A DNA stretch of 10,784 nt, from assembly GCF_000497445.1 (NCBI RefSeq), contig NZ_CM002285.1, positions 7,589,534 through 7,600,317 on the forward strand, in the 5' to 3' direction. The notes beneath the pieces are model-generated. The model saw only the letters and a program-made list of their open reading frames with translations, had not been told where the DNA came from and ran no database searches. Positions 1 through 6,529 of the stretch are shown here, in pieces. The translations under genes and the position numbers were made by a program. How positions within the stretch are numbered: position 1 is the first letter of the stretch; each line of letters opens with the position of its first letter. Source of the DNA: Streptomyces roseochromogenus subsp. oscitans DS 12.976 (GTDB lineage: Bacteria; Actinomycetota; Actinomycetes; Streptomycetales; Streptomycetaceae).

Positions 1-1
1 T

Positions 2-286
2 GACGACCACCGTGGCGGCGGCTACGGCGACCGCCGTGACGACCGTCGTGACGAGCGGCGCGATGACCGGCGTGACGATCGCGGTGGCTTCCGGCGTGAC
101 GACAGCCGGGGTGACCGCGGTGGGTTCCGGGGCCGGGACGACCGCGGTGGCCGTGGGCCCCGTCGGGACGACCGCGGTGGTCGGCCCGGTGGGTTCCGGG
201 GGCGTGACGACCGTCGGGACGACCGGCGCGGCGGTGGCCGCTTCCGCGACGAGCGGGACCGGGATCGCGACCGCGACCGGGACCGC
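2..286 (+). repeat. Degenerate coding repeats (RDDR/RGG/GGFRGRDD units)
   Basis: The DNA is made of imperfect tandem units. The 16-mer gggacgaccgcggtgg occurs at 135-150 and 165-180 (30-bp shift). The string ggtgggttccgggg occurs at 119-132 and again at 188-201 (69-bp shift). The segment from about 260 to 286 encodes an alternating Asp-Arg run. The repeats lie in frame within the TPR-like gene, so they probably grow or shrink by slippage or recombination without breaking the frame. Confidence 0.7.
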
Positions 287-1048
287 GAGCCGATCAAGCG
301 GCTGCCGATCCCGGAGGACGTCACCGGTGACGAGATCGACAAGGACGTGCGGCAGGAGCTGCAGAGCCTGCCCAAGACGCTCGCGGAGGACGTCGCCAAG
401 AACCTGGTGATGGTCGCGCGGCTCATTGACGAGGACCCCGAGGGCGCCTACGGCTACTCCAAGGTGGCCCTTCGTCTGGCGTCCCGTGTGGCCGCCGTAC
501 GCGAGGCCGCCGGGTTCGCCGCGTACGCCAACCAGAAGTACAGCGAGGCCCTCGCCGAGTTCCGGGCCGCGCGGCGGATGACCGGCACCGTGGAGCTGTG
601 GCCGGTGATGGCCGACTGCGAGCGTGGGCTCGGCCGGCCCGAGAAGACACTGGACATGGCCGGCGCCCCGGAGGTGCACAAGCTGGACAAGGCCGGTCAG
701 GTCGAGATGCGGCTCGTCGCGGCCGGTGCCCGGCGTGACATGGGCCAGCTGGACGCCGCAATCGTGACCCTGCAGAGCCCGGAGCTGGCCTCCAACTCGG
801 TCCAGCCGTGGACCGCGCGCCTGCGCTACGCCTACGCCGATGCCCTGCTGGCCGCCGGTCGTGAGGGCGAGGCGCGGGAGTGGTTCGCGAAGGCCGTGGA
901 GGCCGACCGGGACGGCAGCACGGACGCCTCCGACCGGCTCGCCGAGCTGGACGGCGTGGAGTTCGTCGACGCTCTGGACGAGAGCGAGAGCGAGACGGAG
1001 GGCGAGCCCGGGAACGCCTCGCAGAAGGACGACGGCGACGAGGACTGA
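2..1048 (+). CDS. TPR-like protein with Arg/Asp/Gly-rich N-terminal region (5' partial)
   Basis: The reading frame is open from the left edge, so the start lies outside the window; 348 residues are visible before TGA at 1046-1048. Visible residues 1-96 are a low-complexity run of RDDR, RGG, GGFR and (DR)n units. Residues about 97-348 are an ordinary helical domain. Residues about 167-198 (REAAGF...YSEALAEFRAARRM) and 270-303 (W...YADALLAAGREGEAREWFAKAVEAD) look like TPR helix pairs. The last 25 or so residues are acidic. TPR units usually bind protein partners; the basic/acidic N-terminal tail could bind RNA or other polyelectrolytes, which is inference only. It seems to correspond in place and type to mycobacterial Rv1691. 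Shorter starts inside the frame (for example GTG at 350) would discard the repeat region, but the frame's sustained R/D/G composition suggests that region is translated. Function unknown. Confidence 0.8.
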   Translation, partial: DDHRGGGYGDRRDDRRDERRDDRRDDRGGFRRDDSRGDRGGFRGRDDRGGRGPRRDDRGGRPGGFRGRDDRRDDRRGGGRFRDERDRDRDRDRDREPIKRLPIPEDVTGDEIDKDVRQELQSLPKTLAEDVAKNLVMVARLIDEDPEGAYGYSKVALRLASRVAAVREAAGFAAYANQKYSEALAEFRAARRMTGTVELWPVMADCERGLGRPEKTLDMAGAPEVHKLDKAGQVEMRLVAAGARRDMGQLDAAIVTLQSPELASNSVQPWTARLRYAYADALLAAGREGEAREWFAKAVEADRDGSTDASDRLAELDGVEFVDALDESESETEGEPGNASQKDDGDED

Positions 1049-1071
1049 CGTGTCGTCGGTGAGATGAGAGG

Positions 1072-1104
1072 AAGAGGGCAGGCTCCCAGGGGGCCTGCCC
1101 TCTT
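1072..1104. terminator. Bidirectional intrinsic terminator hairpin
   Basis: A perfect 12-bp stem (1072-1083 AAGAGGGCAGGC with 1093-1104 GCCTGCCCTCTT) encloses a 9-nt loop. It lies between the stop codons of two convergent genes (1048 on plus, 1128 on minus). The stem ends in AA/TT, giving a short T tract (1103-1105) on the plus strand and two Ts on the minus strand, so it can serve both genes. T tracts are commonly short in actinomycete terminators. Confidence 0.85.
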
Positions 1105-1127
1105 TCGCGTTCCGGGGCCCGGACGGC

Positions 1128-2411
1128 TCAGATCTCCAGTGCCCGCAGCACCAGCCCGGACGCCGGCTTCGGGCCGAACGAGGTCGACTTGCGGGGCATC
1201 ATCACGCCCTGGCGGGCCAGGTCGCGTACGACCTCCTCGCGGACGGGGTGCATCAGGACCGCCGTACCGCCGTCGCGTTCCGCCTTGGCGACCGTCGCGG
1301 CCGTGTCATGGATGTAGGCGATATGGGACGGGGAGTCCTCGGGGATGAGCCAGACGTGGTCGAGGAGCGTGGTGTGCAGGACCGTGGCGTCCAGGGAGCG
1401 CCAGGCGGCCGGGCGGTCGGCCGGGATCGTCCGGGCCAGTAGGTCCGGGTCGGGGCGGTCGAGCAGGTGGAAGGCGCCGTCGCCGGCCAGCAGGAAGGCG
1501 TTGCCCGCGCAGGACGCGTCCGCGAGGGCCGCCAGTGCCTCGGTGAGCGGTGTGTCGAGGCGTCGTATCCGGAACAGGCCCTCGACGGCCGTGAGCGCGT
1601 CGGCGACCGGCAGGTGGTGCAGCAGGCGGTGGATGGCGCGGACGCGCAACGGGTAGCGGGCGGTGTCGACGAGCAGGACCAGGCCGTGGTCCCAGGGGCT
1701 GGGGGACGGGTGCTCGGCGCGCAGCCGCAGGTAGGTGGCCCAGCGGTGGTGGCCGTCGGCGATCAGGGCCTGCTGGCGGCCGAGGTCGGACTGGATGCGG
1801 GCCACGTCGGTGGGGTCGGTGATGGACCACAGGCGGTGGTGGACGCCGTCCTCGGTGGTCGTGGCCAGGAGCGCGGGTTTCTCCGCCGTGCGTTCGACGA
1901 CCTCGGCCGCGGTCCCGTCACCGCGGTACGTCAGCAGCAGCGGTTCGAGGTTCGCGCGCGTGGCGCGCATCAGGGCGGCGCGGTCGGCGACCACGGGCGG
2001 CATGACGTCCTCGTGCGGCAGCACCACGCCCTCCGCGGGCGCCGAGACGCGCAGGGCGCCGATGACGCCGCGCTGGAGCATGCCGCCCTCGTCGCGCTGC
2101 TCGTAGACGTACAGGCCGGGTTCCGGGTCGGCGGCGAGGATGCCCTCGTCCAGCCAGCGGCGCAGGGTGTGGGCGGCTTGTTCGGTGCCGGCGCTCGGGG
2201 TGCCGGCCTGGGGGAGGATCAGGCGGACGATGTTGTGCGGGTCGGCGGACTGGAGGTGGTGCACCCCGTCGGGGCGTACGACGACGTCGTACGGCGGGGA
2301 GGTGACGGCGGCGAGGCTGCCGACCCGGTCGGGGTCGTAGCGAAGGCCTCGGAACGGGGTGAGTTCCAGGCCCCGGTGCGCCGTTGCTTCCGAGTGACCT
2401 GCAGTGTTCAT
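1128..2411 (-). CDS. DUF1015 family protein
   Basis: The product is 427 residues and matches the DUF1015 (COG4198) family from memory. Near the N-terminus is LTPFRGLRYDP followed by TSPPYDVV (T37-V44), and in the middle is the family's IADGHHRWATYL motif (D219, G220, H221, H222, R223). There is no signal peptide or membrane segment, so it should be cytosolic. No biochemical role is well established for this family and I assign none. The ATG at 2409-2411 is the only good start: an in-frame TGA lies seven codons upstream. No Shine-Dalgarno is visible, but a TACGAT hexamer ends six bases before the ATG, so translation is probably leaderless. The gene converges on the TPR-like gene through a shared terminator and is divergent from the HAD phosphatase gene across 93 bp. 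Confidence 0.9.
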   Translation of the reverse strand: MNTAGHSEATAHRGLELTPFRGLRYDPDRVGSLAAVTSPPYDVVVRPDGVHHLQSADPHNIVRLILPQAGTPSAGTEQAAHTLRRWLDEGILAADPEPGLYVYEQRDEGGMLQRGVIGALRVSAPAEGVVLPHEDVMPPVVADRAALMRATRANLEPLLLTYRGDGTAAEVVERTAEKPALLATTTEDGVHHRLWSITDPTDVARIQSDLGRQQALIADGHHRWATYLRLRAEHPSPSPWDHGLVLLVDTARYPLRVRAIHRLLHHLPVADALTAVEGLFRIRRLDTPLTEALAALADASCAGNAFLLAGDGAFHLLDRPDPDLLARTIPADRPAAWRSLDATVLHTTLLDHVWLIPEDSPSHIAYIHDTAATVAKAERDGGTAVLMHPVREEVVRDLARQGVMMPRKSTSFGPKPASGLVLRALEI

Positions 2412-2417
2412 CAGGGC

Positions 2418-2423
2418 ATCGTA
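2418..2423 (-). promoter_or_regulatory. -10 element of a leaderless promoter for the DUF1015 gene
   Basis: On the minus strand TACGAT is followed by GCCCTG and then ATG. This TANNNT-N6-ATG spacing puts the predicted transcription start at the A of the start codon. There is no Shine-Dalgarno, and an in-frame stop lies just upstream, which excludes a longer protein. I see no consensus -35 hexamer. Confidence 0.6.
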
Positions 2424-2426
2424 CGT

Positions 2427-2449
2427 GTGTCAGTGGCGTGCGGGATGAT
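2427..2449 (+). promoter_or_regulatory. Possible PafBC (RecA-NDp) type promoter for the HAD phosphatase gene
   Basis: GTGTCAGTG (2427-2435) matches 8 of 9 positions of the actinobacterial RecA-NDp/PafBC element as I remember it (TTGTCRGTG, N8, TANNNT). After exactly eight bases comes GATGAT (2444-2449), which keeps the A and the last T of the -10 but has G in place of the first T. Transcription would begin near 2456, giving a leader of about 49 nt that includes the AGGAG ribosome-binding site. Motif matches of this length occur by chance, so this is tentative. Confidence 0.4.
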
Positions 2450-2504
2450 CGGGGGAAAGGCCTTTGAACGCCGTTGAAGGTCACTGGACGAGGAGCGATG
2501 TGGA

Positions 2505-3533
2505 ATGAGCCAGGCGGTCAGGACGAGGCCCGAGGGCAGTGGGCAGCCCCTGAGCGAGGCGTACGACACGGCGCTGCTCGATCTGGACGGGGTGGTGTAC
2601 GCGGGGGGGAACGCGATCGCGTACGCGGTCGACTCGCTGGCGGTGGCGCGCTCGGGCGGGATGCATCTGGCGTACGTCACCAACAACGCGCTGCGGACCC
2701 CGGACACCGTCGCCGGGCATCTGACAGAGCTGGGCATACCGACGGGGCCGGATGACGTCATCACCTCCGCGCAGGCGGTCGCGCGGCTCATCAGCGAGCA
2801 GGTGCCGGCCGGGGCGCGGGTGCTGGTCATCGGCGGCGAGGGGCTGCGGGTGGCGCTGCGCGAGCGGGGGCTGACCCCCGTGGAGTCGGCGGACGACGAC
2901 CCGGCGGCGGTCGTGCAGGGGTACGGCGGGCCGGATCTGGCCTGGGGCCGGTTCGCGGAGGCGTCGTACGCGGTCGCGCGCGGGGTGCCGTGGTTCGCCT
3001 CCAACACCGACCTGACGATCCCGAGCGGGCGGGGCATCGCTCCGGGCAACGGGGCGGCCGTGGAGGTCGTACGGATCGCGACCGGCAAGGAGCCGCAGGT
3101 GGCCGGGAAGCCGCTGCCGCCGATGCACAAGGAGACGGTCATCCGCACCGGCGCGAAGCTGCCGCTGGTGGTCGGGGACCGGCTGGACACGGACATCGAG
3201 GGCGCGTTCAACGGCCGGGTCGACTCGCTGTTGGTGCTGACCGGTGTCACCGACGGCGCCCAGCTGCTCGCGGCGCCGCCGCAGCACCGGCCGACGTTCG
3301 TGGACGCGGATCTGCGCGGGTTGCTCACCGGGCAGCCGGAGGTCACGGCGGACGGTGACGGCTTCCGCTGCGGAGGGTTCACGGCGAGGGCTGGGGCAGA
3401 CCGGCTGGAACTGGAGGGTGACGGCGAGCCGCTGGACGGTCTGCGGGCCCTGTGCGCGGCGGCCTGGACGGCGGCCGGGGAGGGCTCCTGCGAGCTGGAC
3501 GGGGGGAAGGCGCTGGCGCGCCTCGGGCTGTGA
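2505..3533 (+). CDS. HAD-family phosphatase, probable glycerol-3-phosphate phosphatase (Rv1692-like)
   Basis: The 342-residue product has all motifs of a NagD-like (class IIA) HAD phosphatase: motif I DLDG (nucleophile D26, acid/base D28), motif II TNN (T59-N61), the conserved lysine in GKP (K202), and the Mg-binding GDRLDTD (G224-D230). The cap domain sits between motifs II and III. After the HAD core, residues from about 278 to 342 form a separate C-terminal part. In mycobacterial Rv1692, characterised as a D,L-glycerol-3-phosphate phosphatase, this position holds a small GNAT-like domain (family knowledge). Length and gene neighbourhood also fit Rv1692. The likely role is to dephosphorylate glycerol phosphate during lipid head-group recycling, but substrate choice is inferred. 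AGGAG at 2491-2495 with a 9-nt spacer fixes the ATG at 2505. The nearby ATG at 2498 is in another frame. Confidence 0.88.
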   Translation: MSQAVRTRPEGSGQPLSEAYDTALLDLDGVVYAGGNAIAYAVDSLAVARSGGMHLAYVTNNALRTPDTVAGHLTELGIPTGPDDVITSAQAVARLISEQVPAGARVLVIGGEGLRVALRERGLTPVESADDDPAAVVQGYGGPDLAWGRFAEASYAVARGVPWFASNTDLTIPSGRGIAPGNGAAVEVVRIATGKEPQVAGKPLPPMHKETVIRTGAKLPLVVGDRLDTDIEGAFNGRVDSLLVLTGVTDGAQLLAAPPQHRPTFVDADLRGLLTGQPEVTADGDGFRCGGFTARAGADRLELEGDGEPLDGLRALCAAAWTAAGEGSCELDGGKALARLGL

Positions 3534-3583
3534 GGAGGCCCCGGCGAACGAGAACGACGAGGCCCGGGGATCGAGTTCGATAG

Positions 3584-3602
3584 CGAGGGTAGGCTAACCT
3601 AA
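3584..3602 (+). promoter_or_regulatory. Iron box (DmdR/IdeR operator)
   Basis: The 19 bp match 16 of 19 positions of the symmetric iron box TTAGGTTAGGCTAACCTAA. The right arm CTAACCTAA (3594-3602) is perfect; the left arm CGAGGGTAG has three changes. The box ends four bases before the GTG start of the first permease gene and covers its likely -10. DmdR1-type repressors loaded with Fe2+ bind such sites in Streptomyces, so the importer should be off in iron-rich cells and on under starvation. A short dyad, ATCGA-GT-TCGAT (3570-3581), lies just upstream near the expected -35; its meaning is unclear. Confidence 0.85.
3595..3600 (+). promoter_or_regulatory. -10 element of a leaderless promoter for the iron importer
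   Basis: TAACCT is followed by six bases and then GTG (3607), which predicts transcription starting at the first base of the start codon. TAGGCT at 3590-3595 is an alternative -10 that would give a leader of about 5 nt. Both lie inside the iron box. No Shine-Dalgarno precedes the GTG. Confidence 0.55.
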
Positions 3603-3606
3603 CCTC

Positions 3607-4650
3607 GTGTTGGTCGACAGTCCTCCGGAACAGCGCGCGGAGACCGCCCCCGCGCCCCCAACCCGCCGGGCGGCAAGGGCCCTTGGGCTCCTGCTCTCCG
3701 TCGCGATACTGGTGCTCGTCGCCCTGGCGAGCATCGCGATCGGGGCGAAAGCCCTGTCGCTGGACCAGGTCTGGCACGGCCTGTTCCATGACACCGGGAG
3801 ATACGGCGACGTCGTCGTGGACGAGCGGCTCGCGCGCACGGTCCTGGGCCTGCTCGCCGGTGCGGCGCTCGGACTCTCCGGCGCGGTGCTGCAGGCGCTC
3901 ACCCGCAATCCGCTGGCCGACCCCGGACTGCTCGGGATCAACGCGGGCGCCTCCGCCGCCGTCGTCACGGCCATCACCTACTTCGGCGTCACCAGCCTCA
4001 CCGGCTATGTGTGGTTCGCCTTCGTCGGGGCGGCCGCGGTCGGCGCGCTGGTGTGGTTCCTCGGCGGCAGCAGGGGCGCCACCCCGGTGCGGCTCGCGCT
4101 CGCGGGTACGGCGATCAGCGCCGCCCTGTACGGCTATCTCCAGGCCGTGATGATCATGGATGACGCGGCACTGGGCAAGATGCGCTTCTGGACGGTGGGT
4201 TCGCTGGCCTCGGCCACCAACTCGACCATCCTGCAGGTGCTGCCGTTCCTCGCGGTCGGCACAATCCTGGCGCTCGGGCTGGCCCGGCCGCTGAACGCCG
4301 TCGCGATGGGCGACGACACCGCCCGCGCCCTCGGCGCCAACCTCAACCGCACCCGGGCGCTGGCCATGCTCGCCGCCACCGTGCTGTGCGGGGCCGCGAC
4401 CGCCGCCTGCGGTCCGATCGTGTTCGTCGGCCTGATGGTCCCGCACGTCGTACGTTCCTTCACCGGCCCCGACCTGCGCTGGATCCTGCCGTACGCCACG
4501 GTCCTGTCGCCGGTGCTGCTGCTCGGCGCCGACGTCATCGGCCGGGTCGTGGCCCGCCCCTCGGAACTCCAGGTCGGCATCGTCACCGCGATCATCGGCG
4601 GCCCGGTCTTCATCTTTCTCGTACGACGGCGGAGGACGGCCCAGCTGTGA
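3607..4650 (+). CDS. FecCD-family iron-siderophore ABC permease (first subunit)
   Basis: The 347-residue product is an integral membrane permease of the BtuC/FecCD family with about nine or ten hydrophobic helices; the first begins near residue 25 after a hydrophilic N-terminus. Family landmarks are RNPLADPGLLG (from R100), the ATPase-coupling loop around MGDDTARALG, and GPIVFVGLMVPHVVR (from G269; P279-H280). It should pair with the next permease to form the channel for ferric siderophores. The exact siderophore cannot be read from the sequence. The GTG start sits directly behind an iron box with no ribosome-binding site, so the mRNA is probably leaderless. The 3' end overlaps the second permease gene by four bases (GTGA), indicating translational coupling. 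Confidence 0.93.
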   Translation: MLVDSPPEQRAETAPAPPTRRAARALGLLLSVAILVLVALASIAIGAKALSLDQVWHGLFHDTGRYGDVVVDERLARTVLGLLAGAALGLSGAVLQALTRNPLADPGLLGINAGASAAVVTAITYFGVTSLTGYVWFAFVGAAAVGALVWFLGGSRGATPVRLALAGTAISAALYGYLQAVMIMDDAALGKMRFWTVGSLASATNSTILQVLPFLAVGTILALGLARPLNAVAMGDDTARALGANLNRTRALAMLAATVLCGAATAACGPIVFVGLMVPHVVRSFTGPDLRWILPYATVLSPVLLLGADVIGRVVARPSELQVGIVTAIIGGPVFIFLVRRRRTAQL

Positions 4651-5693
4651 AGACCCGATCCATGAACCGGGCCGTACGCGCTCCCGGCGGGCTCTCCCTG
4701 CGCCTCGACCTGCGGGCCCTCATCGTCGTCGTCCTGCTGCTCGCCGCCGCCTGTGCCGCGGGCGTCGCGCTGATCGGCACCGGCGACGCCAAGATCCCGG
4801 CGGCCGATGTGCTCCGGACCCTCGCCGGGAACGGCAACGCCTACCAGGACTTCATCGTCACCGAGCTGCGGCTGCCGCGGGTCCTGGTCGGCCTGCTGGT
4901 CGGCGCCTCGCTCGGCCTCGGCGGCGCCTTGTTCCAGTCCGTCTCGCGCAACCCGCTCGGCAGTCCGGACGTCCTCGGCCTGTCCCAGGGCTCGACGGCC
5001 GGCGCGCTGGTCGTGATCGTGCTGATGTCCGGCAGCACCACACAGGTCACCCTCGGTGCCCTGGCCGGCGGCCTGGCGACCGGCCTCGCCATCTATCTGC
5101 TCGCCTGGAAGCAGGGCGTGCACGGATACCGGCTGGTCCTGGTCGGCATCGGAGTCTCCGCGATCGCCACGGCCGTCAACGGCTATCTGCTGACCAAGGC
5201 CGACCTGGTCGACGCGGCCCGCGCGGTCGTGTGGATGACCGGCTCGCTGGGCGGCCGTGACTGGGACCAGGTCTGGCCGCTGCTCGCCCTGTGCGCGGTG
5301 CTTGTCCCGGTGGTCCTCGCGAACGCGCGCGGCCTGAGGATGCTGGAGATGGGCGATGACGTCGCGAACGCCCTCGGGGTGCGCGTACAGCGCGTCCGGC
5401 TGGTGCTGATGGTGTCCGCCGTACTGCTCACCGCCGCTGCCACCGCGGCCGCCGGCCCCGTCAGCTTCGTCGCGCTCACCGCGCCCCAGCTCGCCCGGCG
5501 CCTGACCAGCTCGCCGGGCCCGAACCTGGTGCCCTCCCTGTGCATGGGTGCCGCCCTGCTGGTCGCCGCCGACTGGGCCTCCCAGCGCGCCTTCGGCGCC
5601 GACCAGCTGCCCGTCGGCGTGGTCACCGGCGTCCTCGGCGGCGGCTATCTGCTGTGGCTGCTGGTCACCGAGCGCAGGGCGGGCCGGATATGA
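4647..5693 (+). CDS. FecCD-family iron-siderophore ABC permease (second subunit)
   Basis: The 348-residue product is the partner permease in the cassette, with multiple membrane helices starting near residue 23. It carries ELRLPRVLVG, RNPLGSPDVLG (from R101), the coupling-loop segment MGDDVANALG and GPVSFVALTAPQLARR (from G270). In the last motif Gln replaces the PH histidine seen in the first subunit, a difference common between paired FecC/FecD-like subunits. I chose GTG at 4647 because it overlaps the preceding stop as GTGA. ATG at 4662 is a possible shorter start. The frame is open further upstream to 4386, but that part lies in another frame of the first permease gene and is not protein-like. 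The 3' end overlaps the ATPase gene as ATGA. Confidence 0.93.
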   Translation: MKTRSMNRAVRAPGGLSLRLDLRALIVVVLLLAAACAAGVALIGTGDAKIPAADVLRTLAGNGNAYQDFIVTELRLPRVLVGLLVGASLGLGGALFQSVSRNPLGSPDVLGLSQGSTAGALVVIVLMSGSTTQVTLGALAGGLATGLAIYLLAWKQGVHGYRLVLVGIGVSAIATAVNGYLLTKADLVDAARAVVWMTGSLGGRDWDQVWPLLALCAVLVPVVLANARGLRMLEMGDDVANALGVRVQRVRLVLMVSAVLLTAAATAAAGPVSFVALTAPQLARRLTSSPGPNLVPSLCMGAALLVAADWASQRAFGADQLPVGVVTGVLGGGYLLWLLVTERRAGRI

Positions 5694-6529
5694 GCGGCAC
5701 CACCACGAACACGACTAGGAGCACTGTGAACCGCCTGTCCGCCGAGAACGTCACCCTCGCCTACGACCAGCGCGTCATCGCCGAGCAGCTGTCGGTGGAG
5801 ATCCCCGACAACTCCTTCACGGTGATCGTCGGCCCGAACGCGTGCGGCAAGTCGACGCTGCTGCGGGCACTGTCACGGATGCTCAGGCCGAGCCAGGGCC
5901 GGGTGCTGCTCGACGGGCAGGTCATCCAGTCGATGCCCGCGAAGAAGGTCGCGCGGACCCTCGGCCTGCTGCCGCAGTCGTCCATCGCGCCCGACGGCAT
6001 CACCGTCGCCGACCTCGTCGGCCGCGGCCGTTACCCGCACCAGGGCCTGCTGCGCCAGTGGTCGGCGGAGGACGAGCGGGTCGTACAGGAATCCATGCGG
6101 CAGACCGGGGTCGACGGGCTGGCCGACCGGTACGTCGACGAGCTGTCCGGCGGGCAGCGGCAGCGGGTGTGGATCGCCATGGCGCTGGCCCAGCAGACCC
6201 CGCTGCTGCTCCTGGACGAGCCCACCACCTACCTGGACATCCAGCACCAGATCGACGTCCTCGACCTGTGCGCCGAGCTGCACGAGGAGCAGGGACGGAC
6301 GCTGGTCGCGGTGCTGCACGACCTGAACCACGCGGCGCGCTACGCCACCCACTTGATCGCCCTGCGCGGCGGCGAGGTGATCGCCCAGGGTGCCCCCGGC
6401 GACATCGTCACGGCCGAGCTGGTGGAGCAGGTGTTCGGGCTGCGCTGCCAGGTCATCGACGACCCGGAGACGGGGACGCCCTTGGTGGTACCTGCGGCCC
6501 GAAAGGCGCGGGTCACAGCAGCTTCCTGA
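5690..6529 (+). CDS. Iron-siderophore ABC transporter ATP-binding protein (FhuC/FecE type)
   Basis: The 279-residue cytosolic ATPase powers the two permeases. It has Walker A GPNACGKST (G48-T56), Q-loop Q96, the signature LSGGQ (L152-Q156), Walker B ending in LLLLDEP (D176, E177) and the H-loop H210 in VLHDLNH. Length and motif order match FhuC/FecE/FepC proteins. The ATG at 5690 overlaps the permease stop (ATGA), favouring coupled translation. GTG at 5726 is a serious alternative start: it has AGGAG at 5717-5721, although only 4 nt away, and it would remove a Thr/Ser/Asn-rich leader of 12 residues. No siderophore-binding lipoprotein gene follows. Its last 17 bases overlap the end of the minus-strand SCP2 gene. 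Confidence 0.93.
   Translation: MSGTTTNTTRSTVNRLSAENVTLAYDQRVIAEQLSVEIPDNSFTVIVGPNACGKSTLLRALSRMLRPSQGRVLLDGQVIQSMPAKKVARTLGLLPQSSIAPDGITVADLVGRGRYPHQGLLRQWSAEDERVVQESMRQTGVDGLADRYVDELSGGQRQRVWIAMALAQQTPLLLLDEPTTYLDIQHQIDVLDLCAELHEEQGRTLVAVLHDLNHAARYATHLIALRGGEVIAQGAPGDIVTAELVEQVFGLRCQVIDDPETGTPLVVPAARKARVTAAS

Noticed and set aside
22..426. An Arg/Ser-rich 'SR-like' minus-strand open frame
   Set aside because: It is the reverse complement of the RDDR/RGG repeats; the apparent RRSSRR pattern is a by-product of the gacgac/cggtgg units.
1053..1061. TCGTCGGTG, an 8/9 match to the RecA-NDp element
   Set aside because: No -10 hexamer follows at the right distance, and it lies in a gap between convergent genes with nothing to drive.
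2456..2465. The palindrome AAAGGCCTTT and two TTGAA repeats 10 bp apart (2464, 2474) in the divergent gap
   Set aside because: They are short and would lie in the transcribed leader of the HAD gene; no known regulator site fits, so I do not claim an operator.
1467..2477. A 336-codon plus-strand open frame opposite the DUF1015 gene
   Set aside because: Composition is dominated by Gly, Arg, Val and Ala with no motif, while the minus strand encodes conserved DUF1015 motifs.
2411..3382. A 323-codon minus-strand open frame opposite the HAD phosphatase gene
   Set aside because: It is Ser/Pro/Arg/Thr-rich shadow translation; the plus strand carries all HAD motifs.
3539..3569. CCCCGG/CCGGGG hairpin after the HAD gene as a terminator
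   Set aside because: The stem is only 6 bp with a 19-nt loop and no T tract, so it is not convincing in such GC-rich DNA.
3379..5123. Two long minus-strand open frames opposite the permease genes
   Set aside because: They have a Gly/Arg/Glu/Asp/Gln-rich shadow composition and no hydrophobic or domain pattern; the plus strand encodes clear permeases.
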